54,965 nt of DNA from Xenococcaceae cyanobacterium MO_188.B32 (GCA_030065635.1 JASJDJ010000026.1:1-54965); one strand, 5' to 3'; counted from the first letter of the stretch, positions 17,523-28,671 are shown. Notes: a model not told the origin generated them from the sequence alone. Program-made: numbers and translations.

Positions 17523-17846
17523 GTGGTTAATATTCCTACTAATAGGCCACCTACTAGCCCAGGTGAAATGTTGAGAGAAGAATTCCTAAAACCAATGGGT
17601 TTAACTCAACAACAACTTGCTGATGGAATTGGAGTTAGCTATCAAAGAATAAACGAACTCATTAATGGCAAGAGAGGGATTACCACGAGTACTGCTTTAA
17701 GATTAGCCAAATATTTTGATACATCCCCCGATTTTTGGCTCAATATGCAAAGAGCAAATGACATTTACCAAGTACTTAAAAGAGAAGCCGAGCAGATTGA
17801 GAAGATTAAACCGATGATTGTGTCGCCAAAAAAGGAATTATCTTGA
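17523..17846 (+). CDS. higA: HigA-like antitoxin (XRE HTH)
   Basis: Encodes 107 residues, starting at GTG 17523 behind a good ribosome site (AAGAGGAG, 17508-17515). A helix-turn-helix lies at about 24-62: MGLTQQQLADGIGVSYQRINELINGKRGITTSTALRL, followed by the HigA hallmark FDTSPDFWLNMQ. It neutralises HigB and represses the operon. The C-terminus EAEQIEKIKPMI is typical for cyanobacterial members. Cotranscribed with higB. Confidence 0.88.
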   Translation: MVNIPTNRPPTSPGEMLREEFLKPMGLTQQQLADGIGVSYQRINELINGKRGITTSTALRLAKYFDTSPDFWLNMQRANDIYQVLKREAEQIEKIKPMIVSPKKELS

Positions 17847-17923
17847 CCAAAATGAGAATATTGTAGAGCGATCGCTTTTAGACAAGATAATAGCTTAAAT
17901 TTCTAAACTTTATTTTTTCCAAG

Positions 17924-19684
17924 CTAGCTTTGGGAAAGTCGATAACGATCCGCCTTAGTTAAGAGAGAATCGGCAAAGGCGATCGCGTCTTCTGCGGAAT
18001 GTCCTCCTGTAAGTTGGGCTAATTCTTCTCTGCGCAAGAGACGCTCGGTTAAAGCTTTTACTCTTACTACTGTGCGAATATCTGGGAGCGCGGAATCGCC
18101 ATTCCTGTCTTTAGCAGCAGGAGAAGTTTCTTCTACAATCTGCTTCTCGACTCGAAAATGACCATCCGCCATAGCTGCCACTAAAGGTTGGTGGGTAACG
18201 CAGAGTACTTGATGTTTTTGACTGAGTTGATGGAGTTTTTCGGCGATCGCCTGAGCTACTTTACCAGAAACTCCCGCATCGATTTCATCAAAAATCAGCG
18301 TACTAGATTGTTGTTCCGATTGGGAAAAGCAAGCTTTTAAAGCCAACAGAAAACGACTCATTTCCCCGCCAGAAGCAATTACTGCTAGGGGTTGTATTTC
18401 TTCTCCAGCATTAGGACTAAAATAGAAGACTACTTTATCCGCACCCGTAGCCGTAGCAGCACAAGGAAGCAGACGGCATTCAAAAATAACCTTGTCCATC
18501 GCCAGGGGCTTAAGTTCTTTAACTAGCTGAGTAGCTAATTTATTTGCTGCTTTCTGTCTGAGTTGAGTAAGTTTAGTGCAAGCTCGTTCCAATTTGGTTT
18601 GGGCTATTTGATATTCTTGTTCGAGTATGGCAATAGATCGATCGCTGTTGGTAAGTTGCTCTAATTCTTGTTGTATCTGTTCGTAATAGGCGATCGCTTC
18701 TGCTAAAGTCGAACCGTATTTGCGACAAACATTTTTTAGTAGTCTAATTCTGGCTTCTACTTCTTCTAAGCGTTCTGGATCGGCTTCTAATCCTTCTCCA
18801 TAGCTACTAATTTGTTGTCCTGCTTCTATCACTTGATTCAATGCGGACTGCACTATAGAGAGAATACTTTCTATTTCGCTGTCGTACTCTACCATTTCTG
18901 TCAGATTAGCTTCTGCTTGGGCTAATAAATCTGCTGCTGCTGTTTCTTCTGTGTCGTTTTGATAGAGAATTTGATAGGTTTGGTAACTTAGTTGTTGCAG
19001 TTCCACTACATGAGAAAGGCGATCGCGTTCTTGTTCGAGTTGTTCTAATTCATCTGCTTCACCTAATTCTGCTTCTCGTAAATCTTTAAGCTGATATTCT
19101 AATAAATCTTGTCTTTGCAGTAATTCTTGTTCTGATTGACGGCGTTTGGCTAAAGCTTGTTTAGCTTGTTGACAGATTAAATAAGCAGCAGCTACTTTTT
19201 CTCTTTGCTTGAGTAAAGATTTGCCCCCGTAAGAGTCTAATAATTCCCGTTGTCTTTCCGAGATTAACAAATTGACAGTTTGTCCTTGGGCGGTAATTTC
19301 TACTAACCGAGAACGTAACTCACTAATTACCTGGCGGTTAACAGTCACGCCATTTACCCGACAGCGGGAGCGCAGCTTTTCTTTCCCAATAGCAAGTTCG
19401 CGAGAACAAACGAGAGTATCTTCATCTAAAGGTTCGATTTCTTGTTCTGCTAGTAACTCTAGTAAAGTTGAATTAAGTTGAAAAGTAGCCTCTATAATTG
19501 CTCGCTCGCTACCACCGCGGATCATGCGAGTATTAACTTTTCCCCCCAAGGTTACGTCGATTGCATCTAGGATAATCGATTTTCCTGCGCCAGTCTCTCC
19601 TGTAAGTACATTCAAACCCCGATCGAAATCTAACTCCAGGCGATCGACTAAAGCAAAATTGTTAATTCTTAAAGCAACAAGCAT
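17924..19684 (-). CDS. recN: DNA repair protein RecN
   Basis: Encodes 586 residues, an SMC-like ATPase for recombinational double-strand-break repair. Walker A is GETGAGKSIILDAI at about 29-42. A long coiled coil occupies about 155-380. The signature ASGGEMSRFLLALK and Walker B TLIFDEIDAGVSG lie in the C-terminal half, and the His switch is in VLCVTHQPLVAAM. Length is normal. A Ser/Pro/Asp insert (EETSPAAKDRNGDSALPD) lies near residue 530. Monocistronic. Confidence 0.92.
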   Translation of the reverse strand: MLVALRINNFALVDRLELDFDRGLNVLTGETGAGKSIILDAIDVTLGGKVNTRMIRGGSERAIIEATFQLNSTLLELLAEQEIEPLDEDTLVCSRELAIGKEKLRSRCRVNGVTVNRQVISELRSRLVEITAQGQTVNLLISERQRELLDSYGGKSLLKQREKVAAAYLICQQAKQALAKRRQSEQELLQRQDLLEYQLKDLREAELGEADELEQLEQERDRLSHVVELQQLSYQTYQILYQNDTEETAAADLLAQAEANLTEMVEYDSEIESILSIVQSALNQVIEAGQQISSYGEGLEADPERLEEVEARIRLLKNVCRKYGSTLAEAIAYYEQIQQELEQLTNSDRSIAILEQEYQIAQTKLERACTKLTQLRQKAANKLATQLVKELKPLAMDKVIFECRLLPCAATATGADKVVFYFSPNAGEEIQPLAVIASGGEMSRFLLALKACFSQSEQQSSTLIFDEIDAGVSGKVAQAIAEKLHQLSQKHQVLCVTHQPLVAAMADGHFRVEKQIVEETSPAAKDRNGDSALPDIRTVVRVKALTERLLRREELAQLTGGHSAEDAIAFADSLLTKADRYRLSQS

Positions 19685-20027
19685 TTATACCAAGCTAAAT
19701 CATTAAAAAAAGATTGCACTAATAAATATAAAAATAACCAATAACAAATACTATCAGCAGTGTAGCGGAAGACAAAGGCAAGTGGGATTATTTTTTTCTA
19801 GGGTGGCAAAATGTACTAGACTAACAATTGAAATGAAATCAATCCGTTATCACTCAAAAATTAAACCTACGTTTTTAATCCTTTTCCAACAATATGAAAA
19901 ACTAGATTTTTTTTGATTATCTACGGACACGATCGAGCATTTTATACCAATTTACTAAACTCAAGCTACAGATAATGCGTCAAGCAAAACTCATATCCTG
20001 TAATTAAATTTCATAAGTGTAGCCTAG
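19685..20027. other. 343-bp gap between recN and pentapeptide remnant
   Basis: AT-rich, with no supported ORF. The last 84 bases belong to a small element bounded by inverted ATACCAATTT arms (separate entry). Confidence 0.5.
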
Positions 20028-20044
20028 CTAAATGAAATTGGTAT
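19944..20044. repeat. 101-bp element with ATACCAATTT inverted ends
   Basis: ATACCAATTT (19944-19953) and AAATTGGTAT (20035-20044) are perfect 10-bp inverted ends. The right end lies inside the pentapeptide-protein remnant exactly where its family-like sequence stops (CWHRSNTNFI). The 15-mer AAATTGGTATTAGAT starting at 20035 recurs near 44312. This suggests a small non-coding mobile repeat. Confidence 0.45.
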
Positions 20045-20321
20045 TAGATCTATGCCAACAAACACCAGTAAGATTAGCTTTTCTTAAATCGGTACTTTTA
20101 AGTCTAGCTTCTGTGAAATTAGCTTCAGTCAAGTCAGAACCAAGAAAGCTTGTTCCTCCTCTAGCAGCAAAAGAAATAGCAAAAAAACGTACCCAAGGGT
20201 CTCTTTCCTTTTTTTTTAAAGCCCGCTGACCAATGTATCCTCCTACTACCGAGAATACTAACGATAGTGTTATCGAATTGACTAGAGAAGTTGTTTCTGT
20301 GGGTTGAAAAGCCTTAAACAC
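20028..20321 (-). pseudogene. Pentapeptide-repeat membrane protein, internal fragment
   Basis: The open frame gives 97 residues from a GTG at 20321, with a TAG eight codons further upstream. It contains one hydrophobic helix (about 13-33), a basic stretch ALKKKERDPWVRFF, and about five pentapeptide units (SFLGSDLTEANFTEARLKSTDLRKANLTG), then CW. Cyanobacterial homologues usually continue well past this point and begin further upstream. The end RSNTNFI is encoded by the inverted-repeat element, so the gene looks cut at its 3' side and probably its 5' side. Confidence 0.6.
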
Positions 20322-20393
20322 GTAGATTGAATTTTCGAGCTATAACGAATTTACTAGGTTTAAATGTTCAGTCAAGTTTATTTTGCCACTCTA

Positions 20394-20422
20394 GAAAAAA
20401 AAAGGGACGATCGCCGTCCCTT
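20394..20422 (-). terminator. Intrinsic terminator of ftsH
   Basis: Read on the minus strand: AAGGGACG, a five-base loop, CGTCCCTT, then a run of T. An 8-bp perfect stem followed by about eight T residues, 28 bp after the ftsH stop, is a textbook rho-independent terminator. The loop holds part of a HIP1-like GCGATCG. Confidence 0.9.
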
Positions 20423-20449
20423 CAAAATATTTAAGATGGTTGCTAAATT

Positions 20450-22339
20450 TTATAATTGGGGAACAAACTGTTCTTTTTCAGGTACTTCGGTATATTCAGC
20501 TACAATTTGACGGAACTCATCACCATCAATAGTTTCTTTTTCAATTAAAAGATCCACTACGCGATCGATCACTTCACGGTTTTCGCGAATAATCTTTCTG
20601 GCTAAATTATGACCGTGTTCGGCAATTTGACGTACTTGGTCATCAATGCGAGAGGCTATTTCTTCTGAGTATTCGGCGCGGGACATCAAACCAGCACCCA
20701 GAAATACTTCTCCACCTTGTCCTTCGAGAGAAACAGGGCCGAGATCGCTCATACCAAAACGAGTAACCATTTGCCTCGCCATGTCACTTACTTGTTGTAA
20801 GTCACCACCAGCACCAGTAGTTACTTCGTCATAACCAAAGATTTCTTCTTCCGCAGCGCGACCGCCCATTGCGCCAGCAATACGAGCGATTAATTGTGCT
20901 CTGGTAATTAAACCTTGTTCTTCATTAGGCACAAACCAAGTCAAACCTTGAGCTTGTCCGCGAGGAATTAGAGTAACTTTTTGGACTGGATCGTGGTCTT
21001 TAACGAGAGTACCTACAATAGCGTGACCGACTTCATGGTAAGCAATCAAACGCTTACTCTTACCATCTACAAGAGGAGTACCTTCCATCCCTGCCACTAC
21101 GCGATCGACTGCATCGTCAATCTCGGACATAGTGATGGCTTCTTTTCTTCTTCTGGCAGTTAAAATAGCTGCTTCGTTGAGGAGGTTAGCCAAGTCAGCA
21201 CCAGAAAAACCAGGAGTACGACGAGCGATCGCTTCTAAAGATATTTCTGGGGCTAATTTTTTATTGCGAGCGTGAACGTCCAAAATCTCTAGACGACCTT
21301 TAATATCGGGATTATCTACCATTACCTGACGGTCAAAACGACCGGGACGCATTAAAGCGGAGTCTAAGACATCGGGACGGTTAGTAGCAGCAATAATAAT
21401 AATACCTGTATTACCTTCAAAACCATCCATTTCGGTCAGTAACTGGTTGAGAGTTTGTTCTCTCTCATCGTTACCACCGCCAATACCTGCACCCCGTTGA
21501 CGACCTACGGCATCAATCTCATCAATAAAGATCAGACAGGGAGCATTTTCTTTCGCTTTCTTAAATAGATCGCGAACACGGGACGCACCGACCCCAACAA
21601 ACATCTCCACAAATTCTGAACCAGAGATGCTGAAGAAAGGTACACCAGCTTCACCAGCGATCGCTTTAGCTAAGAGAGTTTTACCCGTTCCTGGAGGGCC
21701 GATCAACAGAACACCTTTAGGAATACGCGCTCCTACTGCCGTAAATTTTTCTGGTTTTTTGAGGAAAGTAACTACTTCTTCAAGTTCTTCTTTCGCCTCG
21801 TCAATACCCGCTACATCATCAAACATAATCCCAGTTTTCGCTTCCATTTGGAAACGAGCGCGAGATTTACCAAAATTCATCGCTTGACCGGGACCACCAG
21901 GCATATTGCTGGAGCGACGGAAGAGGAAAAATAAAGAAGCAATAAGTAAAATAGGAAATACTAAATTGCCTAATAGTCCCCAGATTGCGCCATCGTTGGT
22001 AGTGGGATGATAATCAAAGCTTACATTTGCTTCTCTGAGCTTGGCAATCAAATCGGGAGAATTAGCAGGTAGATCGACCCGCAATTTTTGCATCCGTTCA
22101 TCTATTTCTGGATCGATCGCTTGAACTATCGCGGTTCTTCCATTTTCGTAAAGTTCAACGCTAGTAACTTTATCCGCATTGAGGTATTCCAAAAAGCGAC
22201 CATAAGTCATGCGGGTACTAGCGGTGTTACCACCTAGATTGCCAGTACTAGGGGACAATGTTCCTTGCCAGAGGAAAAAGCCCACTATTAATAGTGGCAA
22301 TGTCCACAGGACTACGATTCTCCAAGAAAATTTTTTCAT
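20450..22339 (-). CDS. ftsH: ATP-dependent zinc metalloprotease FtsH (FtsH2-like)
   Basis: Encodes 629 residues. A membrane AAA+ protease; in cyanobacteria FtsH2 works in the thylakoid with FtsH3 to remove damaged D1 during PSII repair. Two transmembrane helices (about 8-24 and 118-140) flank a lumenal domain. Walker A is GPPGTGKT (214-221), Walker B is [16 protein letters not shown], the second region of homology is [21 protein letters not shown], and the zinc site is HEVGH near 430. The start [15 protein letters not shown] and overall length resemble Synechocystis Slr0228. It has its own terminator and a 14-bp palindrome upstream. Confidence 0.93.
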   Translation of the reverse strand: MKKFSWRIVVLWTLPLLIVGFFLWQGTLSPSTGNLGGNTASTRMTYGRFLEYLNADKVTSVELYENGRTAIVQAIDPEIDERMQKLRVDLPANSPDLIAKLREANVSFDYHPTTNDGAIWGLLGNLVFPILLIASLFFLFRRSSNMPGGPGQAMNFGKSRARFQMEAKTGIMFDDVAGIDEAKEELEEVVTFLKKPEKFTAVGARIPKGVLLIGPPGTGKTLLAKAIAGEAGVPFFSISGSEFVEMFVGVGASRVRDLFKKAKENAPCLIFIDEIDAVGRQRGAGIGGGNDEREQTLNQLLTEMDGFEGNTGIIIIAATNRPDVLDSALMRPGRFDRQVMVDNPDIKGRLEILDVHARNKKLAPEISLEAIARRTPGFSGADLANLLNEAAILTARRRKEAITMSEIDDAVDRVVAGMEGTPLVDGKSKRLIAYHEVGHAIVGTLVKDHDPVQKVTLIPRGQAQGLTWFVPNEEQGLITRAQLIARIAGAMGGRAAEEEIFGYDEVTTGAGGDLQQVSDMARQMVTRFGMSDLGPVSLEGQGGEVFLGAGLMSRAEYSEEIASRIDDQVRQIAEHGHNLARKIIRENREVIDRVVDLLIEKETIDGDEFRQIVAEYTEVPEKEQFVPQL

Positions 22340-22653
22340 AGGTTTGTAATTGTATAAAAGTATATAATCCTTTTTTTGTTTGTTTATTTGCTAGCTAAAC
22401 TAGCTTGTTTTGTCAAGTATACTTGAGTTTAACTTACCGTTGCTTAATTAAATTTAACGTAATTCTCATCTTTAAAGCAAGCGATACCTATTGGCCTGAG
22501 TTTGGAATTCGGAGTTAATCTTTTTTTTAAATTTTTCCCTCTATTAAACTTGCGTTTTTCGCTTTCTAGGACTATTTCAAGAAAAAACGCCTACTTTTTG
22601 CCAGCAGACGTACTATTTTAGAATTTAAGCTTGGAAATTAACAAAGTTCAAAC
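22340..22653. other. 314-bp upstream region of ftsH
   Basis: Separates petH (ends at 22654) from ftsH; both are on the minus strand. It holds the ftsH leader and promoter, a perfect palindrome at 22413-22426, and a stem GCGTTTTT/AAAAACGC (22552-22559 with 22583-22590) that could end petH transcription. No ORF is supported. Confidence 0.5.
22413..22426. promoter_or_regulatory. 14-bp palindrome upstream of ftsH
   Basis: TCAAGTATACTTGA is a perfect dyad 74 bp upstream of the ftsH ATG on the minus strand. It does not fit the NtcA pattern GTA-N8-TAC. It is a candidate operator or part of the promoter. Confidence 0.45.
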
Positions 22654-24356
<1,703 letters not shown>

Positions 24357-25352
24357 ATGACCACTGGTCCAGATCGCGTGGTGCTAATCGGAGTGGCAGG
24401 AGACTCCGGATGTGGTAAATCAACATTTTTGCGTCGTTTGACCGATTTGTTTGGAGCAGAATTTATGACAGTCATTTGCTTAGATGACTATCATAGTCTC
24501 GATCGCAAAGGGAGAAAAAAAGCCGGAGTTACCGCTCTTAATCCCAAAGCCAATAACTTTGACCTCATGTACGAGCAAATTAAAGCTCTTAAAGAAGGCA
24601 AAGCAATAGATAAGCCGATTTATAATCATGAAACTGGCGAAATCGATCCTCCAGAAAGAATCGAACCCAATAAGGTAGTCGTGATCGAAGGACTTCATCC
24701 TCTATTTGATGAAAGAGTACGATCGCTTTTGGATTTTAGTGTTTACTTGGATATTAGCGATGAAGTAAAAATCCAATGGAAGATTCAACGGGATATGGCA
24801 GAAAGAGGTCATACCTATGAGGATGTCTTAGCTTCTATTAATGCTAGAAAGCCAGACTTCAGTGCTTACATCGAGCCTCAAAGAGAATTTGCCGATGTCG
24901 TTATTCAAGTACTACCTACCCAATTAGTTGACGACAAGGAAAGTAATCTTCTGAGAGTACGTTTGATTCAGAAAGAAGGAGTAGAATACTTCGAGCCTGT
25001 CTATCTATTTGATGAAGGATCGACTATTGATTGGAGACCTTGCGGTCGTAAGCTAACTTGTGCTTATCCTGGTATTAAGATGTACTATGGACCCGATAGT
25101 TTCTATAGTAACGAAGTGTCTATCTTAGAAGTTGACGGTCAATTCGATAATCTCGAAGAGATGATTTACATCGAAAGCCATCTTAGTAAAACTGCCACTA
25201 AGCATTATGGCGAAATGACTGAATTACTTCTTCAACATAAAGATTATCCTGGTTCTAATAATGGTACTGGTTTATTCCAAGTGTTAGTAGGACTAAAAAT
25301 GCGCGAGACTTACGAAAAACTAACAACGGTCAAAGAACCTGCGACTGTATAG
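24357..25352 (+). CDS. prk: Phosphoribulokinase
   Basis: Encodes 331 residues. It phosphorylates ribulose 5-phosphate to ribulose 1,5-bisphosphate in the Calvin cycle. The P-loop is GVAGDSGCGKSTF (12-24). The light-regulatory thiol pair Cys19 and Cys41 is present (GDSGCGKS; VICLDDYHS), as is the C-terminal pair in RPCGRKLTC, so thioredoxin and CP12 control is expected. The catalytic region includes DDYHSLDRKGRK and VIEGLHPLFDERV. The ribosome site GAGGGAAG stands 4-5 bases before the ATG. Monocistronic, divergent from petH. Confidence 0.96.
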   Translation: MTTGPDRVVLIGVAGDSGCGKSTFLRRLTDLFGAEFMTVICLDDYHSLDRKGRKKAGVTALNPKANNFDLMYEQIKALKEGKAIDKPIYNHETGEIDPPERIEPNKVVVIEGLHPLFDERVRSLLDFSVYLDISDEVKIQWKIQRDMAERGHTYEDVLASINARKPDFSAYIEPQREFADVVIQVLPTQLVDDKESNLLRVRLIQKEGVEYFEPVYLFDEGSTIDWRPCGRKLTCAYPGIKMYYGPDSFYSNEVSILEVDGQFDNLEEMIYIESHLSKTATKHYGEMTELLLQHKDYPGSNNGTGLFQVLVGLKMRETYEKLTTVKEPATV

Positions 25353-25485
25353 TCATATATCTATTCACTCAAGTCTCAATGTTTACTATTGTTTCGCGGG
25401 TAAGCTTCCAATGCTTCTCGCGATTCTATTTTTATTAATTAGATCGATTACAATCATTAGGGTAAATTATTGCGATGTTTGGCTT

Positions 25486-25710
25486 ATGAAGGTGTGGCTG
25501 GTTAGCGTTGCTATTTTATTTGTACTAGCAGAAGTTTATATTGCTATCAAAGATTTTATTTTACCTTTACCGATCTATGTATTAGGAGGGGCAATTTTAG
25601 CGATCGCCTCTAACTACGATAAAGGAATTATGGCTCTTTTTCGGCAAGAAGCTACAGCCGATCGAGATATTATATCTCAAACTGCTACCCTCATTGAGAA
25701 GCGCAAGTAG
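25486..25710 (+). CDS. Small conserved membrane protein
   Basis: I choose the ATG at 25486 (MKVWLVSVAILFVLAEVY), giving 74 residues. The frame stays open 75 bases upstream, but that part looks like non-coding leader. There are two hydrophobic segments (about 3-18 and 25-44), then a soluble tail GIMALFRQEATADRDIISQTATLIEKRK. I recognise similar short two-helix proteins in cyanobacteria but know no function. It lies 133 bp after prk. Confidence 0.6.
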   Translation: MKVWLVSVAILFVLAEVYIAIKDFILPLPIYVLGGAILAIASNYDKGIMALFRQEATADRDIISQTATLIEKRK

Positions 25711-25764
25711 ACATTTTGTTTAACTTGTCACGAATCGTGTAAATGTGTAAACATCTAATTTTTA

Positions 25765-25800
25765 GAACAAATGACCAATGACTAATAACTAATGACTCAA
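25765..25800. repeat. Heptamer-type repeats over a start codon
   Basis: Imperfect repeats of the type AATGACC / AATGACT / AATAACT run directly into, and include, the ATG of the AbrB-type gene (25792). Confidence 0.6.
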
Positions 25801-26913
25801 TTTACCACTAGATTATCGATCGCCATACTGGAGATGATTGTAGCCTTATTTTTGGGGATGGCGATCGCTTATCTGGGTTTAGGAAGTGTAGCCTGGATTT
25901 TTGGCGGAATGGGTGCAGGAGTAATAGTTGTCAAAAGTTATCAAACTATCATCAAAAAAACTCTAAAACCCAATAAATTTGGCAGAAAAATTGGACAGGC
26001 AATGGTCGGATTATCGATCGGATTTGCGATCGCTGACAGTAATTTGTGGGCGGCTTCTTCTCGGTTACCACTGTTTATTTTTCTCACTTTATTTATGCTG
26101 CTTTGTGGAAGTGGTATCGGTTATTTTTACTCTCGCATCAGTCGAACCAACTTGCTTAACGCCATGTTAGCCACAGTACCTGGTGGAGTAGCAACCATGT
26201 CTAGTATTGCTGCCGAATACAATCGCAATGTTTCTCTGGTAGCAATGGTACAGACACTCCGTATTACTTGCGTCATTTTAATTATTCCTCTGATAGCGGG
26301 AACATCTGGAAGTGCTGCTAACAAAATAATATTTTCTTGGGAAGACTATGTAATAGAAAAGGATCTTGTTTATTTATGCCTATTAATACTGGCAATTATT
26401 GCGGCATGGTTGGGAGTAAATATAGCCTATAAATTGCGCATTCCTGCTGCTTCTTTTTTTGGTACTTTGATTGTAGGAATAGTGTTTAATTCGGCGATCG
26501 CTTATATTCCGTTTTTTCCTAATTTAGATTTTACGCCACCCCAAGTCATTAGTTTACTCGGTCAAATATTATTGGGAATTACAGTTGGTGAAGCCTGGAG
26601 CGATCGCGTAGATATAACCGGCAAAAATATTACTTATGCTTGTATTTCTGTAGCCTTGACCATTGCCAGTGGATTTGTTGCTGCGACTATTGCTTCCCTT
26701 ACCACTTCGTGGGATTGGCTAACCTGCATGCTAGTCACAGCACCAGGAGGTTCGACAGAAATGATTTTAGTTGCCCTCGCATTAGACCGTAATCCAGAAA
26801 TCGTTACTTTAGCTCACTCCGTACGCCTTATGGCTCTTAATTTATCTCTACCACTGTGGATATTTTTGTTCCGCCATTGGGAAAAGCAGACAGTTGTTTC
26901 TCGCAAGCAGTAA
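25792..26913 (+). CDS. AbrB-family membrane protein (putative transporter)
   Basis: Encodes 373 residues, about ten hydrophobic helices arranged as two similar halves. Each half has the family's PGG motif: AMLATVPGGVATMSSIAAEY (near 125) and MLVTAPGGSTEMILVALAL (near 322). This is the AbrB duplication membrane family (often mislabelled as a transcriptional regulator), related to possible ammonia or metabolite permeases; the substrate is unproven. The ATG lies within heptamer repeats, so translation of this gene may vary with repeat number. Confidence 0.75.
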   Translation: MTQFTTRLSIAILEMIVALFLGMAIAYLGLGSVAWIFGGMGAGVIVVKSYQTIIKKTLKPNKFGRKIGQAMVGLSIGFAIADSNLWAASSRLPLFIFLTLFMLLCGSGIGYFYSRISRTNLLNAMLATVPGGVATMSSIAAEYNRNVSLVAMVQTLRITCVILIIPLIAGTSGSAANKIIFSWEDYVIEKDLVYLCLLILAIIAAWLGVNIAYKLRIPAASFFGTLIVGIVFNSAIAYIPFFPNLDFTPPQVISLLGQILLGITVGEAWSDRVDITGKNITYACISVALTIASGFVAATIASLTTSWDWLTCMLVTAPGGSTEMILVALALDRNPEIVTLAHSVRLMALNLSLPLWIFLFRHWEKQTVVSRKQ

Positions 26914-27277
26914 CATTAGAACTCTCGCAAAGATCCGGTTGTGTCGCAAAAAGTAGAGATAGTCGTGTAGTATACTAAACAATAAGTAATCATACTCACG
27001 ACTTTAACCTTTCAATGAATCCCAAACAACCTGACGGGGCTTTCAAGGTTTAGCTTTTATTTCTTTTCCCTTCTGCCCTCTGACTCCTGCCTTTGTCAGT
27101 TAGTGTCCTACATAATCATAATAGAAACACTCAGGGGATATTTCAGTTAGCCACTGTCCAGAAGTAATACTAATTCAATTACAACCATAGATTCATTCTG
27201 ACTCCTGAACTTCTTACCTTTTACCTTTTACCTTTTACCTCAACTTAACCAAAGTTTATAGGACTTATGCAAGAAGT
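26914..27277. other. 364-bp gap with heptamers and dispersed repeat
   Basis: Convergent region between the AbrB-type gene and the 188-residue gene. It holds an AGTCGTG/CACGACT inverted pair (26961-26967 and 26997-27003), pyrimidine-rich filler, three to four ACCTTTT heptamers (27216-27240), and most of a TAGACTTCTTG repeat copy. Confidence 0.6.
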
Positions 27278-27280
27278 CTA
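27216..27280 (-). repeat. TAGACTTCTTG repeat copy with heptamers
   Basis: On the minus strand this begins TAGACTTCTTGCATAAGTC (27280 to 27262) and continues through a GGTTAAGTTGAGG-like stretch into GGTAAAA heptamers. The copy at 30952 has the same order: the same 19-mer, then GGTTGAGTGGAGG, then GGTAAAAGG. Its first three bases, TAG, are the stop codon of the neighbouring 188-residue gene. Confidence 0.75.
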
Positions 27281-27844
27281 TTCTACTTCTGACCAAAGCC
27301 GTTCTAACTGATATTTCCAAGCAGCTAAAAATTGCTCTCTTTCTTGGGGGTCTTGATCTACACCTCCAAGCATTCCTTCTTGATAGTACCTTTCTAAAGT
27401 CTTAAAAGTCGCTTCTAAATCTTGTCCTTGTAATTTAGCTGCCTTAATTATTTGGCGTACTCGCTGTTCGATCAGTTGTTGAAAAGAATTAGATAGACCT
27501 TTTTCCTTCAAAGAAATCAGAAAAGCGATCGCGCTACAAAAGTCTTCAATCACCAAAGTGTCTAAGCGATGGAAAAATACACCCCACAATACATCTTGTT
27601 CGATCGCGTAGCGAACTTCTTGAGTATCTTCAAAATTAGCTGCTAATAACTGAGTTAACAAAGGTTGTGCTTCAGCCAGTGGAACAATAGGTACTAAAAT
27701 TCGCATCCAAGAATGATCTTCCGATAAAATTACCAGTAATCGCCGATTTTCTTGTTGTATTTGCCAAGTATCGTTGCTTTTTCGTTCTATTTTTCCAGAA
27801 TTAAATATTTGCTCGAGAGTAGTGGTAATTTCAGCTATTTTCAT
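27278..27844 (-). CDS. Conserved cyanobacterial protein, chaperone-like fold
   Basis: Encodes 188 residues. No transmembrane helix, no catalytic motif. An alpha/beta N-terminal half (WQIQQENRRLLVILSEDHSWMRILVPIVP; VLWGVFFHRLDTLVIEDFCSAI) looks like a type III secretion chaperone (CesT-like) fold, which occurs in cyanobacterial proteins of unknown role. The C-terminal half is helical (RVRQIIKAAKL, FKTLERYYQEGML). It is divergent from tadA with 84 bp between starts. Its stop codon is supplied by a dispersed repeat. Function unknown. Confidence 0.7.
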   Translation of the reverse strand: MKIAEITTTLEQIFNSGKIERKSNDTWQIQQENRRLLVILSEDHSWMRILVPIVPLAEAQPLLTQLLAANFEDTQEVRYAIEQDVLWGVFFHRLDTLVIEDFCSAIAFLISLKEKGLSNSFQQLIEQRVRQIIKAAKLQGQDLEATFKTLERYYQEGMLGGVDQDPQEREQFLAAWKYQLERLWSEVE

Positions 27845-27928
27845 TATTTAAGGAAATATTTTCTTGCTTTAAGGCTTATTATCTTTACTGTAATCTTTTT
27901 CTTCTATTTAGCTAGGAGTAAAAATGTA

Positions 27929-28420
27929 GTGCGATCGCTTTTCGATCTCGATTATCAAACCTATCTCAATCATCAATATTGGCTGGAAAAATGCATAAAA
28001 TTAGCCCAAACAGCAGCAGAATGGGGAGATGTACCAGTTGGTGCCGTCATTGTCGATCGAAACGGCAATCTAATTACTGAAGCTGCTAACTGTAAAGAAA
28101 AAAACCAAGACCCTACTGCCCATGCAGAAATAATTGCTATCCGTGCTGCTAGTCAAATTCAACAAAATTGGCATCTAAACAATTGCACTCTTTACGTTAC
28201 TTTAGAACCCTGTCCTATGTGTGCTGGCGCAATTATACAAGCTCGCATTGGTACCTTAGTTTACGGGCTCGATGACCCAAAAACAGGAGCAATTCGCACC
28301 GTAGTCAATTTCCCCGATAGTAGCTGTTCTTATCATCGGCTCAGAGTAATTGCGGGTATTAGAGAACTAGAATGTCGTCAACAGTTACAAAATTGGTTTG
28401 CACTAAAGAGAAACACTTAA
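27929..28420 (+). CDS. tadA: tRNA-specific adenosine deaminase
   Basis: Starting at GTG 27929, 10 bases after AGGAG (27914-27918), the product is 164 residues, normal for TadA. The longer open frame from 27752 would run into the divergent gene and add an unrelated hydrophobic segment. TadA converts A34 to inosine in tRNA-Arg(ACG). The zinc/active site is HAE (65-67) and PCPMCAG with Cys95 and Cys98. PVGAVIVDRNG and ARIGTLVYGLDDPKTGA are also family-typical. Confidence 0.88.
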   Translation: MRSLFDLDYQTYLNHQYWLEKCIKLAQTAAEWGDVPVGAVIVDRNGNLITEAANCKEKNQDPTAHAEIIAIRAASQIQQNWHLNNCTLYVTLEPCPMCAGAIIQARIGTLVYGLDDPKTGAIRTVVNFPDSSCSYHRLRVIAGIRELECRQQLQNWFALKRNT

Positions 28421-28428
28421 ATACTCAG

Positions 28429-28597
28429 CTGATAGTACTAAGCTAAATGGCTGGTTTTTGGATTTTTTGTAATTTTCAATACATTAATTTCCAAGCTCGT
28501 GTTATTATTGATACAAGTTGATTGATTTTCAAAACCCTCTTGTCTACTTATGTAATCATAGTAAAGATTTTAATCTGTGTCTAGGAAGTACTATCAG
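28429..28597. repeat. 11-bp inverted ends around a 169-bp segment
   Basis: CTGATAGTACT (28429-28439) and AGTACTATCAG (28587-28597) are perfect inverted copies in the gap after tadA. No ORF lies between them. It could be a small non-autonomous element, but no target duplication was identified. Confidence 0.35.
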
Positions 28598-28647
28598 TAG
28601 CGAGCTAAAAATCAACTTATTTATTTGACTTTAATTTAGTTTAATTA

Positions 28648-28671
28648 AGGGTAGATTATTTAACCTACCCT
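28648..28671. terminator. AGGGTAG/CTACCCT hairpin between tadA and ktrA
   Basis: A 7-bp stem with a 10-base loop sits between convergent tadA and ktrA. AT-rich tails flank both sides (TAATTTTC on the plus side, TTAATTAAACT on the minus side), so it could serve both genes weakly. Confidence 0.5.

Noticed and set aside
27752-27928. 59-residue N-terminal extension of TadA
   Set aside because: Runs antisense into the divergent gene; GTG at 27929 has AGGAG and gives normal TadA length.
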